Shown here one piece after another: positions 25,975 to 34,192 of a DNA stretch of 64,000 bases. Under the pieces are notes generated by a model. The model had not been told where the DNA came from and searched no databases. It was given only the letters and a program-made list of their open reading frames with translations. The translations under genes were made by a program, and so were the position numbers. Source of the DNA: Cupriavidus pauculus (lineage in GTDB: Bacteria > Pseudomonadota > Gammaproteobacteria > Burkholderiales > Burkholderiaceae); assembly GCF_008693385.1 (NCBI RefSeq), contig NZ_CP044067.1, forward strand, positions 2,709,501 through 2,773,500, in the 5' to 3' direction. Every line of letters starts with the position of its first letter. Position 1 is the first letter of the stretch.

Positions 25975-26292
25975 ATTTACAGTTTGTACAAGGCTGTACG
26001 AAATGTCAAGGTGGCGATCGGGCCGACTTTTTGGATCGCCTGTCTGCGCATCTTTTGAATCGTCATTGAATTGATTATATCGGGATTAAATTAATCGATG
26101 GTTCATGTTTAAACACTTGCGCAACGCATGCGGGCGGCTATGGTGATTTTACGGCTCATATGGGCGGTCTTTTCGGCTTGAATAGAGCGTTTCTGTGGCT
26201 GCAGAGGGATGATTTAACGTGTTTTTATTTTAAAGATTTTTTATAAAAAAGCGGAATTCGTAGCCGTCATAATCAGAAGAAGGGGGCGCGTC
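25975..26292. other. AT-rich intergenic region upstream of the chitinase-secretion block
   Basis: A 318-bp gap without a gene, clearly richer in A/T than its surroundings. It contains the operator above, a 13-bp palindrome GATTAAATTAATC (26084-26096), TGTTTAAACA (26106-26115) and a T-rich stretch near 26220-26250 that could hold the chitinase promoter. Such AT-rich upstream DNA is often bound by H-NS-type silencers in transferred regions. Confidence 0.5.
25983..26003. promoter_or_regulatory. Candidate operator of the YheO-like regulator
   Basis: TTTGTACA (25983-25990) and TGTACGAAA (25995-26003) form an inverted repeat with one mismatch, nine bases before the regulator start codon. A further TACAG half-site lies just inside. 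Autoregulation is likely. Confidence 0.45.
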
Positions 26293-28434
26293 ATGAAACG
26301 CTCAATGTTGCCTGCGGTATTCGCGATGATGGCCGGTGTGGTCTTTGCGCAGCAGGCCTGGCAGGAAGGTGCCACGTATGCGACGGGCACGCGCGTCACT
26401 TACAACGGGCGTCTCTATGAAGCGATGCAGGCGCATACGGCGTTTGCGGGCGCGGGGTGGAATCCGGCGGCTTCGCCGACGTTGTGGCGGGATCTTGGGC
26501 CGGCGGGGGCGCCTTCGCCGGCGCCTTCCCCTGCGCCTTCGCCTTCGCCTTCGCCGTCGCCTTCACCTTCGCCGACGCCAGCTCCGGCACCCACGCCGAG
26601 CCCTTCGCCGGCTCCGGCTCCGGCTGGCGGGTGCTTTGCGCCGTGGGCCGCGGGGCAGGCGTATGCGGAAGCCGGGACGCGCGTGACCTACAACGGGCGT
26701 AACTATCGGAACAAGTGGTGGACGCAGGGGGACAATCCCGCGCAGTCCGGGACGTGGGGGGTATGGGAAGATCTTGGCGCCTGCTCGGGCGCGCCCGCGC
26801 CGAGCCCGGCACCGGTGCCTACGCCGGGTCCGGCCCCGGCCCCGGCCCCAACGCCAGCCCCGAGCCCGGCCCCGAGTCCGGCCCCGACACCGGCCCCGAC
26901 ACCTGCGCCTGCACCGACGCCTAGCCCGGCGCCTAGCCCAGCGCCCAGCCCGGCGCCTAGCCCAGCGCCCAGCCCGGCGCCCAGCCCGGCGCCTAGCCCA
27001 GCGCCTAGCCCAGCGCCCAGCCCGGCGCCTAGCCCGGCGCCCAGCCCGGCGCCTAGCCCAGCGCCCAGCCCGGCGCCCAGCCCGGCGCCCAGCCCGGCGC
27101 CATCGGGCGGGCGCGAGGTCGGTGGGTATTTTGCCCAGTGGGGCATCTACGGCCGCAACTACAAGCTCAAGAACGTCGACACGTCAGGCGCCGCGCGCCA
27201 TCTCACGTTCATCAACTACGCCTTCGGCAACGTCTACGCAAAGAACGGCGGCTACGAATGCGACATCATCACCAAGGCCGAACCCGGCGCGACCGATCCG
27301 AACAACCCGGAGGCGGGCACCGGCGGCGACGGCTGGGCCGATTACCAGAAGGGCTTCACGAGCGCGGAATCGGTGGACGGTACGTCCGACGCATGGGGCT
27401 TCGCCTGGGACGACCCGCGCAATGGCAAGGCCGGCCCGCTCAAGGGCAACTTCAACCAGCTGCTGCAGCTCAAGAAGAAGTATCCGAACCTCAAGGTCAT
27501 GATCTCGATCGGCGGCTGGACGTGGTCCAAGTGGTTCGGCCGCGCCGCCTCGACCGACGCCCTGCGCAAGCAGCTGGTCTCGTCCTGCATCAACGTCTAC
27601 ATCAAGGGCAACCTGCCGTTCGACGCGGGCGGCAATGCCGGCGGCGACGGGGTGGGCGCGGGCGTGTTCGATGGCATCGACATCGACTGGGAGTTTCCGG
27701 GCGGCGGCGGCCAGCCGTACAACATCGTCGATCCCAACGACAAGAAGAACTTCACGCTGCTGCTCGCCGAATTCCGCCGGCAACTGGACGCGGCCGGCGC
27801 GCAGTCGGGCAAGCGCTTGCTGCTGACGGTGGCCATCGGCTCGGGCGGCGACAAGATCGCCAATACCGAGCCCGGCGAATACAGCAAGTCGCTCGACTGG
27901 ATCAACATCATGTCCTACGACTACCACGGCGGCTGGGAAGCGACGGGGCCGACGGACTTCCAGTCGAACCTGTACGTAGACCCCGACAGCCCGAATGCGA
28001 AGACCGCGGTCGGCAAGACCTACAACGTCGATGCTTCGGTCAATGGCCTGCTCGCCGCCGGTGTGCCCGCTTCGAAGATCGTCGTGGGCGTGCCGCTCTA
28101 CGGACGCGGCTGGACCGGCGTCTCGCCGGGACCGAAGGGCGACGGGCTCTATCAGCCCGCCACCCGGCCCGCGCCAGGCACGTACGAGGCCGGCATCGAG
28201 GATTACAAGATTCTCGTCAACAAGCCGGGCACGGTCCACGAACATCCGGTGACCAAGCAGTCGTGGAAGTTCGATGGCACCACGTTCTGGTCGTACGACA
28301 CGCCAACCACCGCGCGCGTGAAAGTGAACTACGTCAAGCAGCACAACCTGCGCGGCGTGTTCACGTGGGAGCTCGATGGCGACACCGCCGACGCCGAGAT
28401 CACGAAGGTGCTGGGCGAGGTCAACAGTCAATAG
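26293..28434 (+). CDS. GH18 chitinase with two CBM5/12-like modules
   Basis: A 713-residue exported enzyme. A signal peptide ends VFA-QQ near residue 20. A first chitin-binding-like module (about 22-70: [22 protein letters not shown]) and a second (about 113-165: [20 protein letters not shown]) are separated by a short Pro linker. A roughly 105-residue Pro-Ala-Pro-Ser linker precedes a GH18 catalytic domain (about 275-712). The catalytic motif DGIDIDWE is at residues 460-467, with Glu467 the acid. [11 protein letters not shown] is the conserved substrate strand. It cleaves chitin outside the cell. It opens the block that continues with a type II secretion system, which is its probable exporter. 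AAGGGGG precedes the ATG. Confidence 0.93.
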   Translation: MKRSMLPAVFAMMAGVVFAQQAWQEGATYATGTRVTYNGRLYEAMQAHTAFAGAGWNPAASPTLWRDLGPAGAPSPAPSPAPSPSPSPSPSPSPTPAPAPTPSPSPAPAPAGGCFAPWAAGQAYAEAGTRVTYNGRNYRNKWWTQGDNPAQSGTWGVWEDLGACSGAPAPSPAPVPTPGPAPAPAPTPAPSPAPSPAPTPAPTPAPAPTPSPAPSPAPSPAPSPAPSPAPSPAPSPAPSPAPSPAPSPAPSPAPSPAPSPAPSPAPSPAPSGGREVGGYFAQWGIYGRNYKLKNVDTSGAARHLTFINYAFGNVYAKNGGYECDIITKAEPGATDPNNPEAGTGGDGWADYQKGFTSAESVDGTSDAWGFAWDDPRNGKAGPLKGNFNQLLQLKKKYPNLKVMISIGGWTWSKWFGRAASTDALRKQLVSSCINVYIKGNLPFDAGGNAGGDGVGAGVFDGIDIDWEFPGGGGQPYNIVDPNDKKNFTLLLAEFRRQLDAAGAQSGKRLLLTVAIGSGGDKIANTEPGEYSKSLDWINIMSYDYHGGWEATGPTDFQSNLYVDPDSPNAKTAVGKTYNVDASVNGLLAAGVPASKIVVGVPLYGRGWTGVSPGPKGDGLYQPATRPAPGTYEAGIEDYKILVNKPGTVHEHPVTKQSWKFDGTTFWSYDTPTTARVKVNYVKQHNLRGVFTWELDGDTADAEITKVLGEVNSQ
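26678..26751 (+). repeat. 74-bp identical segment in the GH18 chitinase CBM
   Basis: Identical base for base to 38038-38111 in the GH19 chitinase gene. It encodes the core of the second chitin-binding module. Perfect identity including third codon positions points to recent duplication or gene conversion. Confidence 0.9.
26935..27100 (+). repeat. 12-bp tandem repeats encoding the PSPA linker
   Basis: Repeats of the type CCCAGCCCGGCG / CCTAGCCCAGCG, each encoding Pro-Ser-Pro-Ala. The array is inside the GH18 chitinase linker and should be prone to length change by slippage. Confidence 0.85.
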
Positions 28435-28444
28435 GCGAGGGCAT

Positions 28445-28897
28445 ATGCGAGGACATCTGCGCGCGAGATCCCGCCGGTGGCGGGACACAGGGCACCGCCG
28501 CGGCTTCACGCTGCTGGAACTGCTGGTAGTGCTGCTCATCATCGCGCTGCTGGCCGGCTATGTGGGGCCGCGCCTGTTCGGCGAGGTGGGAAAAGCAAAG
28601 ACGAAGACCGCGGCATCGCAGATGAAGTCGATCGCCAACGCGCTCGACCGGTACCGGCTCGATACCGGACGCTTCCCGAGCACGGAGGCCGGGCTGCAGT
28701 CGCTGATGACCAATCAGGGCAACGTCACGGGCTGGGATGGGCCGTACATGAGCAGCGAGATGCCGGCCGACCCGTGGGGCAGGCCCTACGTGTACCGCAG
28801 CCCCGGCGACGGCGGCAAGGACTACGACTTGCTGACGCTCGGCGGCGACGGGAAGCCAGGCGGCACCGGCGAGGATCAGGACGTGGTCAGCAAGTAG
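28445..28897 (+). CDS. gspG: Major pseudopilin GspG
   Basis: A 150-residue type II secretion major pseudopilin. A basic leader of about 19 residues ends RRG^FTLLE, the prepilin peptidase site with Glu at +5, and is followed by the hydrophobic helix LLVVLLIIALLAGYVGPRLF. The GspG hallmarks are present: DTGRFPSTEAGLQSLM, WDGPYM and DPWGRPYVYRSPG, with a C-terminal calcium-site region GGDGKPGGTGEDQD. It starts 11 bp after the chitinase stop with GAGGG upstream. No prepilin peptidase is in the window, so PilD must be encoded elsewhere. Confidence 0.95.
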   Translation: MRGHLRARSRRWRDTGHRRGFTLLELLVVLLIIALLAGYVGPRLFGEVGKAKTKTAASQMKSIANALDRYRLDTGRFPSTEAGLQSLMTNQGNVTGWDGPYMSSEMPADPWGRPYVYRSPGDGGKDYDLLTLGGDGKPGGTGEDQDVVSK

Positions 28898-28908
28898 CAG
28901 GGACCGGC

Positions 28909-30093
28909 ATGCAATATCGGATACGGGGCAGGTCGGACGCCGGCGAGCAGACGCTCGAGATCGAGGCGGAAGACGAAGCGCAGTTGCGGAGCACGGTGGA
29001 GGCCATGGGAATGGAACTGGTGGAGATCCTGCCTGAGAAGCGCCGCGGCGCGGCATTCGCGTTCCGCAAGCCGGTGTTCGACAGCGCGTTGTTCACGCAG
29101 GAACTCATCGCACTGCTCGATGCCGGACTGAGCCTCGTGGAAACGGTGGAGACCCTGCGCGACAAGGCCGGCGAAGGGATCAACCGCGCCGTGCTGACGC
29201 GCATCGTGGGCGCGCTGTACGAGGGCCTGCCGCTGTCGAAGGCGCTCGAGCAGCAGCCCGATCAATTCCCCGCGCTGTACGTCGCGACGGTGGCGTCCGC
29301 CGAGCGCACGGGTGCCCTGTCGGAGGCGCTCAAGCGCTACCACCACTACGACGCGCGGCTCGCGGTCGTGCGCAAGAAGGTGGTGTCGTCGATGGTCTAT
29401 CCGATGATCGTGATCGCCTCGGGCACCATCATCATCCTGTTTCTCGCGTTCTACGTGGTCCCGAAGTTCAGCAGCGTCTACGAGTCGATGAAGGACATTC
29501 CGGCCTCCGCGCGCGTCATGCTGTGGTGGGGCCGGCTCGTGCACGCGCATGGCATGGTGTTGCTGCTGGCGATGGTCGCGAGCCTGGCCGGCATGGTCAT
29601 GGCATTGCGCACGCAGCGTGCCCGGGCATGGCTCATGGGCATGATGACGCGCCTGCCGAAGCTGGCGCAGTACCAGCACCTGTTCGCGCTCACGCGCTTC
29701 TATCGCACGATGGGCCTGCTCCTGTCCGGCGGCATGCCCGTGGTGGCATCGATGGAGATGTCGGCGCAACTGCTGCCCGCGGCGATGCAACCCTCGCTCG
29801 CGCGCGCGCTCGACGACGTGCACGCGGGCAAGTCGCTGTCCGCCGCGCTGCCGGCGGCCGGGCTGACCACGCCGGTGGCCGAGCGGCTGATCCGCGTGGG
29901 CGAGCAGAGCGGCGAATTGCCGAAGATGGTGACGCGCTCGGCGGAGTTCTGCGACGAGGAACTCGACCGCGCGATCGATACGCTGATGCGCGTGTTCGAA
30001 CCGGTGCTGATGCTCGTGGTCGGCGGCATCGTGGGGACGGTCATCTTCCTGCTCTACATGCCGATCTTCCAGCTCGCGGGCAGCGTGGGGTGA
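28909..30093 (+). CDS. gspF: Type II secretion inner-membrane platform protein GspF
   Basis: A 394-residue GspF/PilC-family protein. Two homologous cytoplasmic helical domains (about residues 60-165 and 265-370) each precede a hydrophobic segment; the membrane segments are near 160-190, 210-235 and 365-390. FTQELIALLDAGLSLVETVE and ERLIRVGEQSGELPKMV are family signatures. It forms the platform on which the ATPase drives pseudopilus assembly. It is followed after 3 bp by gspE. Confidence 0.94.
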   Translation: MQYRIRGRSDAGEQTLEIEAEDEAQLRSTVEAMGMELVEILPEKRRGAAFAFRKPVFDSALFTQELIALLDAGLSLVETVETLRDKAGEGINRAVLTRIVGALYEGLPLSKALEQQPDQFPALYVATVASAERTGALSEALKRYHHYDARLAVVRKKVVSSMVYPMIVIASGTIIILFLAFYVVPKFSSVYESMKDIPASARVMLWWGRLVHAHGMVLLLAMVASLAGMVMALRTQRARAWLMGMMTRLPKLAQYQHLFALTRFYRTMGLLLSGGMPVVASMEMSAQLLPAAMQPSLARALDDVHAGKSLSAALPAAGLTTPVAERLIRVGEQSGELPKMVTRSAEFCDEELDRAIDTLMRVFEPVLMLVVGGIVGTVIFLLYMPIFQLAGSVG

Positions 30094-30096
30094 AAC

Positions 30097-31773
30097 ATGG
30101 CAACCGATCATGGCCAGCCCGCGACGGTCGCCGACCCCCGGTCGATGCAGGCACGCCTCTGGGAGGAATCCGACAAGGATGCCGCCGAGTATCTGCGCCG
30201 CGTGCATGACGCATGCGGCCTGCGCGGCATCGATGCGGAGACGCTCGACACGCTGACACCGTGTTTCGACCTCCTGCCGTTTGCCGAAGCCATGGCGCAC
30301 GATTGCCTGCTGGCGCGCGAGGCGGCCACGCCCGGCGGCGAGGGCCCGCTGCTGCTGATTCTCGCCAATCCGTTCCTGCCGGAACATCGCGCATGGGCCC
30401 TGCAGCGGCTGCGCGCGCGCTTCACGTTCGCATTCTGCGTGCCCACGGAGCTATCGACGTTCCTGGCCATGCACGAGGCGGCTCACCCCACGCTCGATCC
30501 GGTCAGCGGCGGACTCGAGGACATCCGCGTGGGCGAGGCCGGGGTCGAGATCACGCTCGCGACGCTGGCGGCCGACGTGCATCCGGTCGTCCGCCTCGTG
30601 AACTCCTCGCTCTACGACGCGCTCAAGTACCGTGCGTCGGACATCCATATCGAGAGCGTGGCCGGCGGGCTCGTGATCAAGTACCGCATCGACGGCGTGC
30701 TGCAGACGACGGGCCGCGCGAACGGCGCGGAGGTGGCCGAGCAGGTGCTGTCGCGCCTCAAGGTCATGTCGGAACTCGATATCGGCGAGCGGCGCGTGCC
30801 GCAGGACGGCCGGTTCAAGGCGCGCATCAATCATCGCGAGATCGATTTCCGTGTCTCGATCATGCCGTCCGTCCATGGCGAAGATGCCGTGCTGCGCGTG
30901 CTGGACAAGCAGCGCGGCGGCAAGGAGGCGGCGCCGATGCGGCTCGACGCGATCGGGCACGAGGACGATATCGTCGCGGCCATCCGTGCGATCGCACATG
31001 AGCCGTACGGGCTGATCCTCGTGACGGGGCCCACGGGTTCCGGCAAGTCCACCACGCTCTACGCCACGCTGACCGAGATCAACACCGGCGAAGAGAAGAT
31101 CATCACGATCGAGGACCCGGTCGAGTACGAACTGGCGGGCGTGCTGCAGATTCCGATCAACGACAAGAAGGGCCTGACGTTCGCGCGCGGCCTGCGTTCG
31201 ATCCTGCGGCACGACCCCGACAAGATCCTCGTCGGGGAGATTCGCGACGGCGAAACGGCCGGCATCGCCGTGCAGGCCGCGCTGACGGGGCACCTCGTGC
31301 TGACCTCGGTGCACGCGAACAACGTGTTCGCGGTGCTCGATCGCTTTCTGCATATGGACGTCGATATCCATAGCTTCGTCGAGGCGATGCTCGGCGCGGT
31401 GGCGCAGCGGCTCATGCGCAGGATCTGTCCGCATTGCGCGATCGACGATGCGCCGCCCGACGATGCGCTGCTCGCCGCGTCGTGCCTGACGCGCGCGGAT
31501 GTGGCCGGCTGGCGATTCCGTCGAGGCGCGGGGTGCGATGCGTGCCGCAGGACCGGCTATCTGGGCCGGCAGCCCATCGCCGAGGTGTTGCGCTTCAACG
31601 ATGCCATCAAGCAATGCTTCGTCGAGCGCCGTCCCGTGGGCGAACTCAAGCAGGTGGCGCGCGACAACGGCTTTATCCCGATCCGGCAGGTCGCGATGCG
31701 CGCGGTCGCGGACGGCAGGACCACGCTCGCCGAAGTCAACCGCGTGACGGTGGTCGAAGCCGCGCGCCCGTAG
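30097..31773 (+). CDS. gspE: Type II secretion ATPase GspE
   Basis: A 558-residue assembly ATPase. An N-terminal domain (to about residue 150) precedes the catalytic core. Walker A is GPTGSGKST near residue 312, the Asp box is around IEDPVEYE, Walker B is LVGEIRDGETA and the His box is LVLTSVHAN. The zinc-binding tetracysteine motif (CPHC ... CDAC) is intact near 446 and 487, as in GspE and PilB. It powers the pseudopilus in the cytoplasm. Confidence 0.95.
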   Translation: MATDHGQPATVADPRSMQARLWEESDKDAAEYLRRVHDACGLRGIDAETLDTLTPCFDLLPFAEAMAHDCLLAREAATPGGEGPLLLILANPFLPEHRAWALQRLRARFTFAFCVPTELSTFLAMHEAAHPTLDPVSGGLEDIRVGEAGVEITLATLAADVHPVVRLVNSSLYDALKYRASDIHIESVAGGLVIKYRIDGVLQTTGRANGAEVAEQVLSRLKVMSELDIGERRVPQDGRFKARINHREIDFRVSIMPSVHGEDAVLRVLDKQRGGKEAAPMRLDAIGHEDDIVAAIRAIAHEPYGLILVTGPTGSGKSTTLYATLTEINTGEEKIITIEDPVEYELAGVLQIPINDKKGLTFARGLRSILRHDPDKILVGEIRDGETAGIAVQAALTGHLVLTSVHANNVFAVLDRFLHMDVDIHSFVEAMLGAVAQRLMRRICPHCAIDDAPPDDALLAASCLTRADVAGWRFRRGAGCDACRRTGYLGRQPIAEVLRFNDAIKQCFVERRPVGELKQVARDNGFIPIRQVAMRAVADGRTTLAEVNRVTVVEAARP

Positions 31774-31792
31774 GCGCGCGAGGAGGGGAATC

Positions 31793-32698
31793 ATGCCGCA
31801 GTGGCTCAACCAGTCGCGGTCCGTGATGGATCGTGCCGCATCGTCCGGGCGCCGCTGGCGCGAGAGGCTCGCGAAGTCGTTCATGGCGCGTGGCCGTGCG
31901 CACCGGGCGCTGGCCTGGCACAGCAGCGTGGAGATCTGGCTCGATGGCGAGCGTGGCTGCGCGCTCGGCGCATCGGGCACGGGTGGGCAGGCAATACCGC
32001 TCGCGAGCAGTGGCGACGTGGCGGCGGCGCTCGCGGTACTCGAGGCACTGGCGCCGAAACCCGCGAAGCCCGGCCTGCACAGGCTGGGCGTGATCGTCGG
32101 CGCGCCGTTCGTCTGTTATTTCCCGCTGGCATGGCGACCGTTGCCGACCCCCGCCGAATGGATCGCGCAGGCGCGGATGCAGTTCGCGCGCGGCGGCTTC
32201 GGCAATCCGGCCGGATGGCGCTTTGTCGTGCCCGACGCGGCATGGGGCCAGTCACGCCTGGCCGCGGCGATGCCGGAGGCGCTGTGCGCGGGAATCGAAC
32301 GGCTGTGCAGCGCGCGCAAGCTGCGTGTCGCCGCGATCGAGCCCGGGTATGTGCGCGCGTGCACGGACTGCGCGGCGCGCATCGAGGATGGACGCATCGC
32401 CGTGGTGGAGCTCGAGGATATCGATGCGGATGGCGCGATCGCGCACTGCGGGTTCCGCGCGCAGGGTCAGTGGACCGCCTTCGTCACGCTGCCGGTGGCC
32501 GGCGATATCGGCGAGGCCATGCGCGATGCGACGATGCTGTGCGCGGTGCCCGAGCCCGAGCGCACGTACGTGATCGGCTCGGTGCGGGCCGAGGGCCGCG
32601 ACCGGCGGGGACGCCCCGGCCGGCGTGAGGACGTTGCGGTGGCCGGCGCGGCCGGGCTCACCCAGTGGCTGCCGGCGCCATGGGATATCCCGCTATGA
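31793..32698 (+). CDS. Secretion-operon protein in the PilM/GspL position
   Basis: A 301-residue protein without a membrane segment or clear signal peptide. It lies directly after gspE and overlaps the next gene by 4 bp (ATGA), in the slot occupied by pilM or the cytoplasmic part of gspL in related loci. Sequence features are weak: an Arg-rich N-terminus, hydrophobic strands such as RLGVIVGAPFVCYF, and an Arg-rich tail near 280. I can assign it by position only; structural prediction should show whether it has the actin-like fold of PilM. Confidence 0.6.
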   Translation: MPQWLNQSRSVMDRAASSGRRWRERLAKSFMARGRAHRALAWHSSVEIWLDGERGCALGASGTGGQAIPLASSGDVAAALAVLEALAPKPAKPGLHRLGVIVGAPFVCYFPLAWRPLPTPAEWIAQARMQFARGGFGNPAGWRFVVPDAAWGQSRLAAAMPEALCAGIERLCSARKLRVAAIEPGYVRACTDCAARIEDGRIAVVELEDIDADGAIAHCGFRAQGQWTAFVTLPVAGDIGEAMRDATMLCAVPEPERTYVIGSVRAEGRDRRGRPGRREDVAVAGAAGLTQWLPAPWDIPL

Positions 32699-33246
32699 AG
32701 ACCGCGGCCATCGACTTCCGCCAGGGCAATCGTCCGCCGCCGGGCCCGGGCCTGATGGCGATCGGGTTGGGCATCGCCATGCTGGTGGGCGCGCTGCAGT
32801 ATCTGGCGGTATTGCAGGAGCAGGGGCGCGCGCTCGATGCGCGCGACGATGCCATTGCCGCGCAGGAACGCCAGCGGCAGGCCATCAGCAAGGCGCACAA
32901 GAATCTCGAGAATCCGCGCGCGCAGGAACTCATGGCCTTGCAGCGCTACGCGACCGAGCCCGCGCGGCACCTGATCGAACGCGGCTGGCGGCCCAATATC
33001 GCGCTGCTGTCGGTGGAAGTGGCCACGGCCACGCGCGAGATCAACCTCGTGTTCGAAACCCGGAGCGCGCAGGAAGCGCTGTCGTTCGCGGACTGGCTCG
33101 AGTCGCAGCCGAACACCGAGCGCATGACGGTCAAGCGGCAGGTCGAGAAACCGGGGCCGCCCATCAAATCGGTCGAGACCGCGCTGCAGGTCATCTGGCG
33201 GCCATATCGCGGCATGCCCGCGCCAGCTGACGAGGGGGCGCCGTGA
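32695..33246 (+). CDS. PilN-like / GspL C-terminal-like inner-membrane protein
   Basis: A 183-residue bitopic protein. One membrane helix (about residues 20-40, LMAIGLGIAMLVGALQYLAV) is followed by a coiled-coil (about 42-80, Gln/Arg/Ala-rich) and a small periplasmic alpha-beta domain (ISLLSVEVATATREINLVFET-like). This layout is that of PilN and of the periplasmic half of GspL. Start overlaps the previous stop (ATGA) and its stop overlaps the next start (GTGA). Confidence 0.7.
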   Translation: MKTAAIDFRQGNRPPPGPGLMAIGLGIAMLVGALQYLAVLQEQGRALDARDDAIAAQERQRQAISKAHKNLENPRAQELMALQRYATEPARHLIERGWRPNIALLSVEVATATREINLVFETRSAQEALSFADWLESQPNTERMTVKRQVEKPGPPIKSVETALQVIWRPYRGMPAPADEGAP

Positions 33247-33761
33247 CGCGATGGATATGGGAACTCCGCCGCGCGCGATGGCGCTTCGGCACGTTCGGCT
33301 GGCTCGCGCTGCTGCTGATGGCGGTGGCGGCGGGCGTGGCCGCGCTCGAGATCCTGCCGATGCGCGCCGACCTCGCGCGTCGCGCGGAGGAACTCGCGGC
33401 GCGCGAGGCCAAGCTTGCGCATGCGCCGACGCCGGACCCCGACGTGGCCGGCAGGACGATGACCGCCGACCAGCGCTTCTCGGTGTTCCTGCACAGCTTT
33501 CATGCGATCGCGGGCAAGCACGGCCTGTCGGTGCCGCAGGTCACGTATCAGACCGTGGCCGAGGACGAGGCGTCGCTGCGGCGCTACCTCGTGGAGGGCA
33601 CCTTCACGGGTGCGTATCTGCCAATCCGCATGTTCGTCTCGGATCTGCGGCTGCTGCGCGGCGTGCGCATCGAGCGCGTGACCCTCTCGCGCACGGGTAT
33701 CGACAAGACGCAGCTGGATGTTCGCATCAAATGCTCGTTCCTGGTGGAGGTATCGCCGTGA
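33243..33761 (+). CDS. PilO-like / GspM-like inner-membrane protein
   Basis: A 172-residue bitopic protein with a GTG start overlapping the previous stop. A membrane helix (about residues 18-38, WLALLLMAVAAGVAALEIL), a short coiled-coil (RRAEELAAREAKLA) and a ferredoxin-like periplasmic domain (about 75-170, with VEGTFTGAYLPIRMFVSDL) match the PilO/GspM layout. It would pair with the preceding protein to link the ATPase platform to the secretin. Confidence 0.7.
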   Translation: MTRWIWELRRARWRFGTFGWLALLLMAVAAGVAALEILPMRADLARRAEELAAREAKLAHAPTPDPDVAGRTMTADQRFSVFLHSFHAIAGKHGLSVPQVTYQTVAEDEASLRRYLVEGTFTGAYLPIRMFVSDLRLLRGVRIERVTLSRTGIDKTQLDVRIKCSFLVEVSP

Positions 33762-34192
33762 GAGGCGGTTCGTGGCCCGTGGCCGTGCTGCTCGGGCTTG
33801 CCAGTATTCCCGTCGCCGCCCAGCCGGGTGGGGCGGGGACGATGGGTGGGGAGCCCGGCGTGATCGATCTGTTCCCAAGCCAGTCGTGGATGCCGCCGCC
33901 CCCGCCACCGCCGCCTCCACCGCCGCCCCCGCCACCGCCGAAGGACCCGCCGCCGCTGCCGTTTCTCGTGCGTACGTTATGGCTGGACCCGCGCGGGGAC
34001 GTCTATGTGGTGCTCACGGCGGGCGCGCAGGAATTTCGGGTCTGCGCCGCGTGCCAGAACAAGGGTTTCCTGCGCGCGGGCAGTACGTTGCTGGGCGCCT
34101 ACCGCGTCGAGCATGTCACGCGGGACGAGGTCCAGCTGACCTATCTGCCGATGAAGCGGCGGCAGTCGATACCACTGGGAGGCGGCAAATGA
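33758..34192 (+). CDS. PilP-like / GspC-like periplasmic linker protein with polyproline
   Basis: A 144-residue protein with a GTG start overlapping the previous stop. A signal-peptide-like N-terminus (VAVLLGLASIPVAAQ) precedes an uninterrupted run of 16 prolines (residues about 46-61). A C-terminal beta domain (about 70-140) has LDPRGDVYVVLTAGAQEF and YRVEHVTRDEVQLTYLPM, the HR/PilP-type small beta barrel that contacts the secretin. Translation through 16 prolines should need EF-P. It overlaps the secretin gene by 4 bp. Confidence 0.7.
   Translation: MRGGSWPVAVLLGLASIPVAAQPGGAGTMGGEPGVIDLFPSQSWMPPPPPPPPPPPPPPPPKDPPPLPFLVRTLWLDPRGDVYVVLTAGAQEFRVCAACQNKGFLRAGSTLLGAYRVEHVTRDEVQLTYLPMKRRQSIPLGGGK

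Noticed and set aside
26900..27105. CRISPR-like regular repeats
   Set aside because: Repeats are contiguous, only 12 bp, without spacers, and in frame with a protein linker.
26703..27146. Minus-strand Gly/Ala/Leu repeat ORF opposite the GH18 chitinase
   Set aside because: It is the complement of the Pro-Ser-Pro-Ala linker; no ribosome site, and the same effect recurs opposite the GH19 linkers.
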